Assembly (NCBI RefSeq): GCF_018829635.1
Contig: NZ_JAHKKG010000017.1
Span: 1 to 64,000, forward strand
DNA: 64,000 nucleotides
Direction of reading: 5' to 3'
Source of the DNA: Paractinoplanes bogorensis
Lineage (GTDB): Bacteria > Actinomycetota > Actinomycetes > Mycobacteriales > Micromonosporaceae
Notes under the pieces: model-generated
Database searches by the model: none
Told to the model about the DNA's origin: nothing
The model's input: only the letters and a program-made list of their open reading frames with translations
Made by a program: the position numbers and the translations under genes
Shown here: one piece after another, positions 56,650 through 64,000 of the stretch
Layout of the letters: each line of letters begins with the position of its first letter
Position numbering within the stretch: the first letter of the stretch is position 1

Positions 56650-57534
56650 GTGGTGAATCAACATCGCAGTCCCACCATTCGACGCCGGCGGCTCGGGGTC
56701 GAGCTGCGCCGGCACCGGGAGGCGGCCCGGGTCACGATCGACATGGTGGCGGAACGACTGGGTTGTTCGACGTCCAAAGTGTCCCGAATTGAGACGGGAC
56801 ATACCAGTGCTAGCCCCGGTGATGTGTCGGCCATGTTGGACATTTACCGCGTAACCGACGGCATCAAACAGGAACTCGTCCAAATTGCCCGAGAAGCGAG
56901 GCAAAAAGGCTGGTGGCATCCTTTTTCGACGGTTCTTTCCGGTGCCTACGTGGGTCTGGAGGCGGCCGCCCGTTCCCTCCGAACGTATGAGTCGCAGGTG
57001 GTACCCGGTCTCCTGCAGAGCGAAGAGTATGCAATTGCGATGATTCGGGCCGCCCGTCAGGGGGACAGAGATCTGGAAATCGAGCAGCGTGTCCGCGTCC
57101 GGATGGAACGGCAGTCGTTATTGATTCAGGACGATCCGATCGATCTTTGGGTGGTGCTCGATGAGGCGGTGGTGAGCCGGCCGGTCGGCGGCGACGAGGT
57201 CATGCGTGATCAATTAGCCAGATTGATCACGGCGGCCCGGTTGCCGAACGTCACGTTGCAGATCTTGCCGTTTGCCGCCGGTGCGCACGCCGGCATGGAT
57301 GGCACGTTCTCCATTCTCGAGTTCGAGGAAGAGGGTGACGCCGACGTGGTCTTCACCGAGAATGCGACCGGCGGCCTGTTTCTGGAGAAGGCCGAGGAGC
57401 TCAGCAAGTACATCTCCATCTTCGAGACCATCCGGTCGACGGCCCTCCTCCCGGAGGAGTCCATCGGGATGATTGAAATGCTGGTAGAGGAGCCATTGTG
57501 GAAGTCGAAGCGAAGGGTTTCCGGATCGATCTGA
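56650..57534 (+). CDS. XRE regulator with DUF5753 (Scr1-type antitoxin-like)
   Basis: 294 aa from a GTG. Helix-turn-helix at about 14-70 (LGVELRRHREAARVTIDMVAERLGCSTSKVSRIETG), then DUF5753 (YVGLEAAARSLRTYESQVVPGLLQSEEYA, MRDQLARLITAARLPNVTLQILPFAAGAHAGMDGTFSILEF). These regulators are abundant in filamentous actinobacteria, usually beside a DUF397 gene, and have been described as toxin-antitoxin-like. The upstream region has unusually low GC, hinting at horizontal gain. Confidence 0.93.
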   Translation: MVNQHRSPTIRRRRLGVELRRHREAARVTIDMVAERLGCSTSKVSRIETGHTSASPGDVSAMLDIYRVTDGIKQELVQIAREARQKGWWHPFSTVLSGAYVGLEAAARSLRTYESQVVPGLLQSEEYAIAMIRAARQGDRDLEIEQRVRVRMERQSLLIQDDPIDLWVVLDEAVVSRPVGGDEVMRDQLARLITAARLPNVTLQILPFAAGAHAGMDGTFSILEFEEEGDADVVFTENATGGLFLEKAEELSKYISIFETIRSTALLPEESIGMIEMLVEEPLWKSKRRVSGSI

Positions 57535-57722
57535 GCCGGGCGCAGTGGTTCAAGAGCACTCGCAGTGGGCCCAACTCCGACAACTGTGTCGAGGTGGCCT
57601 TCGTGGACGAGGCGATCGCGGTGCGCGACTCGAAGAACCCGCACGGGCCGGCACTGATCTTCACGGCCGCCGAGTGGGACGCGTTCGTCGGCGGCGCCAA
57701 GGACGGCGAGTTCGACCTCTGA
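57498..57722 (+). CDS. DUF397 protein
   Basis: 74 aa from a GTG that overlaps the XRE gene by 37 bp. DUF397 signature: WFKSTRSGPNSDNCVEVAF, VRDSKNPHGPALIFTAAEWDAFV. It forms the usual pair with the upstream regulator, being either its partner or its target. Confidence 0.95.
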   Translation: MEVEAKGFRIDLSRAQWFKSTRSGPNSDNCVEVAFVDEAIAVRDSKNPHGPALIFTAAEWDAFVGGAKDGEFDL

Positions 57723-57861
57723 CCAGGAGGTCGTCGGACGAGCGGCCGGTTCTCCCGCAGCGACGCGGGGGAGCCGGCCGTAGTCATTTCTGCGCTCGCC
57801 TCGTTGAACGGCAGAAGCGCGGGGAGGGGTCGCTTTCCTGCGATTGAGGCAAGGCAGACAG

Positions 57862-58314
57862 ATGACGATTGGTTCGGAAAACCTCAGCGGCTCCTCGACG
57901 GCGCAGGACCGGTTCAGCGGGGGAGTCAGCGCCTACCGGCAGAACCGGCGCGAGGCCGCGCTCTCCGAGGCCACCGACGGCGAACTGTTGTCGCGCAGTT
58001 CCTCGGGGCTGCCCACCCGGTCGCCGGGTCGCTCGCACAGCATCGAGTCGTCCAGCCCGCTCGACCGTGCCGCCAAGCTGCCGTCGCTCGATCTCCAGGG
58101 GCTGACCGAGCCGGTCTTCCCGTCCAGCGGCTGGCCCGACTCCGACTCCGGCTCGTCCCAGTCGATGGCGGACCACCCGCTGCTGCGTGGACTGCTGCTC
58201 GAACTGCCTGCTCGCGGTGCACTGCCCACATCGGACTGGCTGGACCGCTGGTTCGAGGCCGCCCGTTCGATTCTCGAACTTCTCTATGTGCAGGAAGCCA
58301 AGAAGAAGAACTGA
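57862..58314 (+). CDS. hypothetical protein
   Basis: 150 aa from ATG (MTIGSENLSGSSTAQDRF). The N-terminal 100 residues are Ser-rich and disordered; the C-terminus is a predicted helix (LLRGLLLELPARGALPTSDWLDRWFEAARSILELLYVQEAKKKN). It may be an adaptor whose C-terminal helix binds a partner; no family recognised. 139 bp after DUF397. Confidence 0.7.
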   Translation: MTIGSENLSGSSTAQDRFSGGVSAYRQNRREAALSEATDGELLSRSSSGLPTRSPGRSHSIESSSPLDRAAKLPSLDLQGLTEPVFPSSGWPDSDSGSSQSMADHPLLRGLLLELPARGALPTSDWLDRWFEAARSILELLYVQEAKKKN

Positions 58315-58318
58315 CCCC

Positions 58319-58927
58319 TCAGCGGCTGTCGACCGGCACCCGCGGGCGACGCCCGATCGGCGCGAGCGCCAGCACGGCGAGCCGGCTGTGCCGTAGTCCC
58401 GCACGAATCCCGATCGCCAGCACGGCCACCCCCACCACCGTGATCGCGATCCCGGCCAGGTCGGCGCCCGGCACCTCGATGAGTCCGCCCGCGATCGGCA
58501 GGCTGAGCAGCGTCGCCAGACCGGTGACCTGCAGCGGCACCAAAATCAGCGGGTGCGCGGCAGCCGCCCGCAGCGCCGGTGGCACAGGAGTCAGCGGCGC
58601 CGAGGCGAAGGCGCCCGCTCCTCGTCGCACCTGAGTCATGCGTCGCAGGCTGGCGGTGAGCGCGATCAGGGCCGGAACGGCGGGCAGCAGCGCTGCCGCC
58701 GGTGCCGCCGATTCGCCCGGCACCAGATAGGTGACCACGGGGACGGCGACGAACACCGTTGCGCCGACGGCGACCAGTGCGGTCAGGATGCCGGCCCGGC
58801 GGCGCAGATCCAGCGCGGAGCGGGCCGACGGCAGCGCGTCGGCCATCAGTCCGGCGGTGAGCCAGACGGCGACGAGAGTGCCGGCGAGAATGAGGTCCGC
58901 GACGATGTTCACATCGACAGCGTTCAC
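58319..58927 (-). CDS. hypothetical integral membrane protein
   Basis: 202 aa from a GTG. About five hydrophobic spans (VADLILAGTLVAVWLTAGL, ILTALVAVGATVFVAVPVVTYL, ALLPAVPALIALTASL, LQVTGLATLLSLPIAGGLI and LAGIAITVVGVAVLAIGI) with short Arg-rich loops. Its stop is 4 bp from the convergent stop of the previous gene. No family recognised. Confidence 0.75.
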   Translation of the reverse strand: MNAVDVNIVADLILAGTLVAVWLTAGLMADALPSARSALDLRRRAGILTALVAVGATVFVAVPVVTYLVPGESAAPAAALLPAVPALIALTASLRRMTQVRRGAGAFASAPLTPVPPALRAAAAHPLILVPLQVTGLATLLSLPIAGGLIEVPGADLAGIAITVVGVAVLAIGIRAGLRHSRLAVLALAPIGRRPRVPVDSR

Positions 58928-58996
58928 CTGAACGCAGGGCGGCGAAACCGGGTTATCACCCCACCGATCCCGTAGGGGACGGGGTGCTGCCGACCC

Positions 58997-59821
58997 CTAG
59001 ACGGCGAACGTGGTGACCGGTTCGGTGGCCGGGGCGGGCGGGGTCGCCTTCCACAGTCCACTTCGCTGCGCGGCCAGCCGGGCCAGGTAGGCCGGGTTGA
59101 GCAGCACGTATCGCTTCCAGAGCCGCTTCGGTTCGAGGCCCAGGCGCCACAGCCACTCGAGCGCGTACTTCTGCATCCACGCGGGCGGGTTCTTGAGCAG
59201 GCCGGCGTGGTAGTCGAACGCGGCGCCGACGGCGAGAAGTGGCATGTCCAATAGTGGACGCATCGCGTACGAGAAAATCTCCTGCCGCGGGCACCCGAGC
59301 CCGACCAGCACGATGCGCGCGCCCGAGCTCTTGATCCGCGCGGCGATCTCCGCGGCTTCGCCGGCATGGGACGACCGGAACTTGGACGCTTCCACCCCAG
59401 CGATCTTCAAAGCCGGGAACATCTCTTCCAGCGCCGGAACAAGTCGGTCGAGCGTCGGCTGCGTGGACCCGTACAGATAAATCGGAAGCCCCTCAGCCGC
59501 GGCCGCCTCCACCACCTTGAGCGTCAGCGTCGGCCCATAGACCCGATCACCCAGCCCAGCGTGGTGCACCACATTCAGTGCCCACCGAACCGGCTGCCCA
59601 TCCGGCGTGACGAGATCAAACGAGTTGAGCCGCGCGTTGTGCGCCGGATCCTGCACACCAGTCATTACTCCGTGCACAGCCAGCGCGGTGACCGCATAGC
59701 CCCGCCGCTCCCGCGCCGCCTCAACAATGAGGCGCGTGGCCTCCGCATAGTCGGTGACATCCACCAGCACGCCAAGCACACTGCGCTTGCCCCGCATGGT
59801 CGTGGCCTGGTCGGCAGTCAC
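58997..59821 (-). CDS. WecG/TagA/CpsF family glycosyltransferase
   Basis: 274 aa from a GTG; ATG 59797 (MRGKRSVLGVLVD) is an alternative. Family motifs: VTPDGQPVRWALN (catalytic Thr-Asp), LPIYLYGST near VVEAA, VLVGLGCPRQEIF, AVGAAFDYHAGLLKNPPAWMQKYALEWLWRL. GT26 enzymes transfer a UDP-linked N-acetylmannosamine or related sugar to a lipid-linked acceptor in wall or capsule polymers. No other polysaccharide genes are in the window. Confidence 0.92.
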   Translation of the reverse strand: MTADQATTMRGKRSVLGVLVDVTDYAEATRLIVEAARERRGYAVTALAVHGVMTGVQDPAHNARLNSFDLVTPDGQPVRWALNVVHHAGLGDRVYGPTLTLKVVEAAAAEGLPIYLYGSTQPTLDRLVPALEEMFPALKIAGVEASKFRSSHAGEAAEIAARIKSSGARIVLVGLGCPRQEIFSYAMRPLLDMPLLAVGAAFDYHAGLLKNPPAWMQKYALEWLWRLGLEPKRLWKRYVLLNPAYLARLAAQRSGLWKATPPAPATEPVTTFAV

Positions 59822-60215
59822 GGCACCCTCTTAGTTCGGCTCAACACCGGCATTTTCCGCCGCCGAGCATAGCCGCCCCACCCATGTCACCCGATCGGCA
59901 CAACCAGCACCCACCAACCAACCGGCCAGGTGATCACCCACCCACTCGGCCACTCTTTCCACCGCCGAGATCGCCCCGACCCGCCCGGCGCAGCTCTCGT
60001 TGCTTCCCCGACGCGATGTTGAAACCACACCGTGACAGTCACTAAGAGCAACAAAGAAAGGCCGGGAAGAAGCAGATCGTGACCGGGTCGTCCCACGAAG
60101 CCGGCAGCCTAAGCCCAACGAGGGCTCGTCCCCGGCGAAGCCGGTAGCCCAACGCTCAGCGAGAGATAACGCACACCAGCGCAACCACCGCACCCCAGCG
60201 CAACCACCGCACCGT

Positions 60216-60302
60216 GGGGTTTCAAGGGGCTCGGCCCCCTGAGCAGATATGACGAGGCGACGCGGTTCGCGCTTTCCGCGAACACACGCCGCCATCGACT
60301 CG
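60216..60302 (-). terminator. tRNA-Leu trailer with the 41-bp repeated element
   Basis: Reading on the minus strand from tRNA-Leu: a hairpin GTTCGCGGAAAGCGCGAAC, then from 60256 down to 60216 the 41-bp element seen after tRNA-Ile (40 of 41 bases identical, same orientation to the tRNA and same 46-bp gap). Confidence 0.6.
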
Positions 60303-60385
60303 TGGGGATGGGGGGAGTTGAACCCCCACGTCCTTTCGGACACACGGACCTGAACCGTGCGCGTCTGCCATTCCGCCACATCCCC
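60303..60385 (-). tRNA. tRNA-Leu (CAG)
   Basis: 83 nt type II tRNA: acceptor GGGGATG/CATCCCC, anticodon stem CACGG/CCGTG around TTCAGGT (anticodon CAG), variable arm with TGTCCGAAAGGACG, T-arm GGTTCAACTCC. CCA not encoded. An open frame through it (MAEWQTRTVQ) is the well-known tRNA-Leu artefact. Confidence 0.96.
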
Positions 60386-60609
60386 GTGGCAATATGCAGC
60401 AGGCGTCAGACCTGCGTTTTTGTTACTGGCTGCGACAGACTACGCTGTCGCACGTCACCAAGCGAGTTGATATCGCCCCGAACGCCAGGGAAGACTAGCA
60501 CGGCGTCAAAGGGTGTCATACGAGGGTCAGAAGTGCCGGTCGTTCTTGGGCTACAGATGCGCAAGCGACGTCCGGATACCATCATGTCCTCGGAAGCCGA
60601 GGAGGAGCC

Positions 60610-61386
60610 GTGAGCGTGCTGCAGCGCTTTGAGAAGCGATTGGAAGGCCTTGTCGAAGGGGCCTTCGCCAAGGTGTTCAAGGGTGTCGTGCACCCGGTGG
60701 AGATCCTGAATGCCATGCAGCGGGAGGCTGAGGCGCACAAGGCCATCCTCGCCGGTGGCCGGACGCTGGTGCCGAACCGCTACGTGATCGACCTCTCGCC
60801 CTATGACCACAGCCGGCTGGCGCCCTATGCCGCCGCGCTCGCCCAGGAGCTCGCCCAGTCGCAGGCCGAGTTCATCGGGGAGCAGGCGTGGACGGTCTAC
60901 GGCGATGTGATCGTCGAGATCGAGCGTGGTGACGGGCTCGACACGGGCATGTTCCGGGTCACCGCCGAGGTCTACACCGGCGGCGAGGTCGCCCCGGTGC
61001 AGCAGCCGGCCTACGACGCGGGCCCGCAGTACCCGCCGTACGAGCAGCAACAGCAGGGTGGCTACCAGCAGCACGGCGGTGGCGGCGCCCCCAACGGCCG
61101 CGGTGGCGGTGTGGGCCTCATCTCGGGTGACGGCCGCACCTATCCGTTGCAGATGGGCTCGACCGTGATCGGCCGGGGCGACCAGGCCAACCTGCGCCTG
61201 CCCGACGTCGGCATCTCGCGCCGGCACGCCCGGCTCGACTACGACGGCAACCAGGTCGTGCTGACCGACCTCGGTTCGACCAATGGCACGATGGTCAACG
61301 GCCAGCGTGTCTCGGCCGTGGCGCTCAACCCGGGCGACATGATCCAGCTGGGCACCACCACCTTGACGTTCCGAGTGGACGGCTAA
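60610..61386 (+). CDS. fhaA: FHA domain protein FhaA
   Basis: 258 aa from a GTG with GGAGGAG upstream. DUF3662 N-terminal domain (about 1-125, LQRFEKRLEGLVEGAFAKVFKGVVHPVEIL), a Gln/Gly-rich linker, and a C-terminal FHA domain (IGRGDQANLRLPDVGISRRHARLDY, DLGSTNGTMVNGQRV). FhaA binds phosphothreonine on PknB partners and the MviN flippase in mycobacteria, controlling peptidoglycan synthesis. First gene of the fhaA-fhaB-pstP-ftsW cluster. Confidence 0.95.
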   Translation: MSVLQRFEKRLEGLVEGAFAKVFKGVVHPVEILNAMQREAEAHKAILAGGRTLVPNRYVIDLSPYDHSRLAPYAAALAQELAQSQAEFIGEQAWTVYGDVIVEIERGDGLDTGMFRVTAEVYTGGEVAPVQQPAYDAGPQYPPYEQQQQGGYQQHGGGGAPNGRGGGVGLISGDGRTYPLQMGSTVIGRGDQANLRLPDVGISRRHARLDYDGNQVVLTDLGSTNGTMVNGQRVSAVALNPGDMIQLGTTTLTFRVDG

Positions 61387-61391
61387 GCACC

Positions 61392-61874
61392 TTGCCCGAA
61401 TTTGTCCTCACCGTCGCCCGGTTCGGCTTTCTCATCCTTCTGTGGATCTTCGTGTTCACGGTCGTGGGTGTGATCCGCCGGGATCTGTTCGCTGGGGTCC
61501 GGTCCAAGAGCATCGTCGCCAGCCCTCGGGGGGTGGGTGGCGCGGTGCCCGAGGGCCGGCCGGCCAAGGCGAAACGCGGTAAGGCGGCACGGCAGCTCGT
61601 GGTGACCGCCGGGCAGCTGTCCGGCACCCGGATCACGCTGAGCGAGGCGCCGATCACTATCGGTCGTGCCGAGGATTCGACGCTCGTCATCACCGACGAC
61701 TTCGCCTCGGCCCGGCACGCGCGGCTCGTTCCGCGGGACGGTCAGTGGTTCGTCGAGGATCTCGGCTCGACGAACGGCACCTATCTCGACCGCGGTAAGG
61801 TCTCCGGACCTACTCCCGTCCCCCTTGGCGTACCGATCCGGATCGGTCGCACTTCTCTCGAGTTACGGCCATGA
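61392..61874 (+). CDS. fhaB: FHA domain protein FhaB (FipA)
   Basis: 160 aa from a TTG 5 bp after fhaA. One N-terminal membrane span (VARFGFLILLWIFVFTVVGVI), basic linker, FHA domain (IGRAEDSTLVITDDFASARHARL, DLGSTNGTYLDRGKV). In mycobacteria it links kinase signalling to FtsZ and FtsQ at the septum. Its stop overlaps the pstP start (ATGA). Confidence 0.94.
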   Translation: MPEFVLTVARFGFLILLWIFVFTVVGVIRRDLFAGVRSKSIVASPRGVGGAVPEGRPAKAKRGKAARQLVVTAGQLSGTRITLSEAPITIGRAEDSTLVITDDFASARHARLVPRDGQWFVEDLGSTNGTYLDRGKVSGPTPVPLGVPIRIGRTSLELRP

Positions 61875-63292
61875 CCCTGACCCTGCGCTATGCCGCTCAG
61901 AGCGACCGCGGTCTGATCCGAGACCTGAACCAGGACTCCGTCTACGCCGGGCCGCGGCTGCTTGCTGTCGCCGACGGTATGGGCGGGATGGCCGCTGGTG
62001 ACGTCGCGTCCAACATCGTCATCGCCGCGATGGCGCCGCTCGACGAGGACGTCCCCGGGGATGCCCTGGTCGACGCGCTGCGTCACGCCGTCGGGACGGC
62101 CAATCAACAGCTCCGCGACACCGTCGACGCCAATCCTCAGCTCGAGGGCATGGGCACCACGCTGACCGCGGTGCTCTTCTCGGGCAGCAAGTTCGGCATG
62201 GTGCACATCGGTGACAGCCGGGCCTACCTGCTCCGCGGCGGCGACTTCGCCCAGATCACCAAGGACGACACGTACGTCCAGATGCTGGTCGACGAGGGTC
62301 GGGTCAGTCCGGAGGAGGCGAGCAGCCACCCGCAACGGTCGCTGCTCACCCGCGCCCTCGACGGCCGCGACATCGACCCCGAATATTCGGTGCGTCAGGT
62401 GCTCAAGGGCGACCGCTATCTGATCTGCAGCGACGGTCTGTCCGGCGTGGTCAGCGCCGACACCATCGGGCAGACGATGCGCGAGCTCACCGACCCGCAG
62501 GCGTGCACCGAGCGGCTGGTGCAGCTCGCACTGCGCGGCGGCGGTCCCGACAACATCACCGTGGTCATCGCCGACGCGACCGACGGCGACATCATCGAGC
62601 AGGCGCCGATCGTGGGCGGGGCCGCGGCGATCGACCGCGGCAACACCACCGTCGCCGACAGCTCGACCCCGGCCGCCCGCGCGTCCGCCCTGCAGGCGCC
62701 GCGCCCGGCGCAGCCGCAACCGGCGAGCGACACCTATCCCGAGCCCACGCCCAAGGGGCACCCGGTGCGGGCCACGCTGCTCGTGCTGGCGCTGCTGGGC
62801 GTACTCGGCGGCGGCCTGTGGCTGGGCTACCAATACACCCAGGACCAGTATTACGTGGGTGCGACCGAGGCCGGCCAGCTCGCGATCTTCCGCGGGGTGC
62901 CGGGCCAGATCGCCGGGCTCGACCTCTCCAGCATCAACGAGACGAGCCCGTCCCGCCTCGACGACCTCACCTCGGTCGCGCAGGAGCGAGTGAAGGAGGG
63001 CATCCACGCCGACGACCGGCCGGATGCCCAGCGCATGCTCGCCGAGCTGACCGACGACGTCGCGTCGAACCCGAATCTCAAGCCGCTCTGCATCACGCCT
63101 ACCACCGCGCCGGCCACGACGCCGCCGGCGCCGTCGGTCTCGTCCTCGGCCCGGCCGAGTGCCGCGGCCGGCAGCCCGACCACGCCGAGCGCGCCCGCCG
63201 CAACCAGCGTCGCGCCCGCCCTCACGCCGTCCGCTCAGCTTTCCGAGTCTGCGCCCGCTGCCGATCCGGTCGGGTGCCGGACCGTCAACTGA
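61871..63292 (+). CDS. pstP: PP2C-type Ser/Thr phosphatase PstP
   Basis: 473 aa. Catalytic domain 1-240 with the metal-binding motifs DLNQDS, VADGMGGMAAGDVAS, GMGTTLTA, HIGDSRAYL, CSDGLSG and GGPDNITVVI. A linker leads to one membrane span (VRATLLVLALLGVLGGGLWLGY) and an extracellular domain ending in a Pro/Ala/Ser tail. It dephosphorylates PknA/PknB and their substrates. Confidence 0.96.
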   Translation: MTLTLRYAAQSDRGLIRDLNQDSVYAGPRLLAVADGMGGMAAGDVASNIVIAAMAPLDEDVPGDALVDALRHAVGTANQQLRDTVDANPQLEGMGTTLTAVLFSGSKFGMVHIGDSRAYLLRGGDFAQITKDDTYVQMLVDEGRVSPEEASSHPQRSLLTRALDGRDIDPEYSVRQVLKGDRYLICSDGLSGVVSADTIGQTMRELTDPQACTERLVQLALRGGGPDNITVVIADATDGDIIEQAPIVGGAAAIDRGNTTVADSSTPAARASALQAPRPAQPQPASDTYPEPTPKGHPVRATLLVLALLGVLGGGLWLGYQYTQDQYYVGATEAGQLAIFRGVPGQIAGLDLSSINETSPSRLDDLTSVAQERVKEGIHADDRPDAQRMLAELTDDVASNPNLKPLCITPTTAPATTPPAPSVSSSARPSAAAGSPTTPSAPAATSVAPALTPSAQLSESAPAADPVGCRTVN

Positions 63293-63323
63293 GCTTCGGC
63301 TCGACCACGTCTGGGGATCCTTC

Positions 63324-64000
63324 TTGACCGCGCCCGCCGTGCCTGCCTCCTCGCCCTCCTCCACGGGCGAGATGGCGCGTATCCCGGGGATGAAGACCCA
63401 GCGCAATGCCGAGCTGGGTCTGCTCGCGTTCGCCATGATCCTGGTGGCGGCGTACGGCGCCACCGTCGAGGCGAGCCGTATCGGTGAGATCACGCCCACC
63501 TTCTGGGTGCCGGCCGCGCTGCTGAGCATCCTGTTCCTGGGTCTGCACTTCGTGGTGCGCTTCACCGCGCCCTACGCCGACCCGGTGCTCATCCCGGCCG
63601 TCGCGCTGATCAACGGGTTGGGCGTCGGCTTCCTCCGGCGGCTCGACATCGGCGACGCGCTCTCCGACAAGCAGCCCGTCCCGAGCGTCTTCGCCGGCAT
63701 CGGCGGCCGCCAGCTGGTCTGGACCCTGGTCGCGCTGGTGCTGGCGGCGGTCCTGCTGCTGGTCGTCCGGGACCACAAGGTCGTTTCCCGGTACGCCTAC
63801 ACGCTGGGCCTGGCCGGCATCGTGCTGGTGATGATCCCGGCCGTGCTGCCCGCCAGCATGTCCGAGATCAACGGCGCGAAGCTGTGGATCCGGCTCGGCG
63901 GGTTCTCGATCCAGCCCGGCGAGTTCGCCAAGATCGCGCTGGTCTCGTTCTTCGCCTATTACCTGGTCCGCAAGCGCGAGGTGCTGTCGCTGGCCAGTAA
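63324..64000 (+). CDS. FtsW/RodA family peptidoglycan polymerase (partial, runs off the window)
   Basis: 225 codons visible from a TTG; ATG at 63372 or 63390 are alternatives. SEDS family: successive membrane spans from about residue 30 (LGLLAFAMILVAAYGATV, PAALLSILFLGLHFVV, LIPAVALINGLGVGFLRR, LVWTLVALVLAAVLLLV) and the family's GAKLWIRLGGFSIQPGEFAKIALV motif. It polymerises glycan strands from lipid II. In this actinobacterial cluster it is the RodA-like member, normally followed by a penicillin-binding protein and pknA/pknB. Confidence 0.92.
   Translation, partial: MTAPAVPASSPSSTGEMARIPGMKTQRNAELGLLAFAMILVAAYGATVEASRIGEITPTFWVPAALLSILFLGLHFVVRFTAPYADPVLIPAVALINGLGVGFLRRLDIGDALSDKQPVPSVFAGIGGRQLVWTLVALVLAAVLLLVVRDHKVVSRYAYTLGLAGIVLVMIPAVLPASMSEINGAKLWIRLGGFSIQPGEFAKIALVSFFAYYLVRKREVLSLAS

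Noticed and set aside
59831..60379. Open frame starting MAEWQTRTVQ on the minus strand
   Set aside because: Its beginning is the translated tRNA-Leu gene, a common annotation artefact; the rest has no domain.

Overview
The window is high-GC actinobacterial DNA covering a chromosomal origin of replication. The gene order parB-parA-rsmG-jag-yidC-yidD-rnpA-rpmH / dnaA-oriC-dnaN-gnd-recF-dciA / gyrB-gyrA-DUF3566-tRNA-Ile-tRNA-Ala is the conserved actinomycete origin layout. The chaplin-like surface protein, the XRE/DUF397 pair, the fhaA-fhaB-pstP-ftsW cluster and the style of the hypothetical proteins suggest a filamentous, sporulating member of Micromonosporaceae such as Actinoplanes. That family-level placement is inference; no 16S gene is present.

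Region by region. 1-2760: a gene-free stretch opening with a 7-bp tandem repeat and closing with an 8-bp tandem repeat, holding five parS or parS-like sites; two more parS sites lie inside the long parA frame. 2809-9663 (minus strand): partitioning, ribosome maturation and membrane-insertion genes, read away from the origin. 9664-13562: dnaA promoter region, dnaA, and a large oriC in two parts, a roughly 30-bp-periodic TGTGCACA array followed by a canonical TTGTCCACA cluster and an AT-rich dyad. 13563-24251: replication genes (dnaN, gnd, recF, dciA, gyrB, gyrA) and a DUF3566 membrane protein. 24329-24947: tRNA-Ile, a small DLW-39-type gene and tRNA-Ala.

25077-34483 is mixed housekeeping: lipoprotein, HTH protein, cyclopropane-fatty-acid-type synthase, Nudix, YbaK, a proS-CBS-sufE-dsbA minus-strand run, SGNH hydrolase, rhodanese. 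34551-39028 is a translationally coupled HSP90-like ATPase / TPR protein pair, the best candidate here for an uncharacterised system. 39073-47722 is a leucine/branched-acyl-CoA catabolic set (TetR, biotin carboxylase, HMG-CoA lyase; then carboxyltransferase, acyl-CoA dehydrogenase) split by a hypothetical exported protein and a five-repeat chaplin-like protein; the same AACGNNCGTT-type motif precedes both halves.

47812-59821 holds a STAND/TPR regulator, a divergent MarR/YceI pair, a GCS2-type ligase with a problematic start codon, membrane and PASTA proteins, an XRE/DUF397 pair and a WecG/TagA glycosyltransferase. 60303-64000 holds tRNA-Leu and the start of the Ser/Thr-phosphorylation and cell-shape cluster (fhaA, fhaB, pstP, ftsW/rodA cut by the window edge). 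A near-identical 41-bp hairpin element begins at the same distance downstream of tRNA-Ile and tRNA-Leu.
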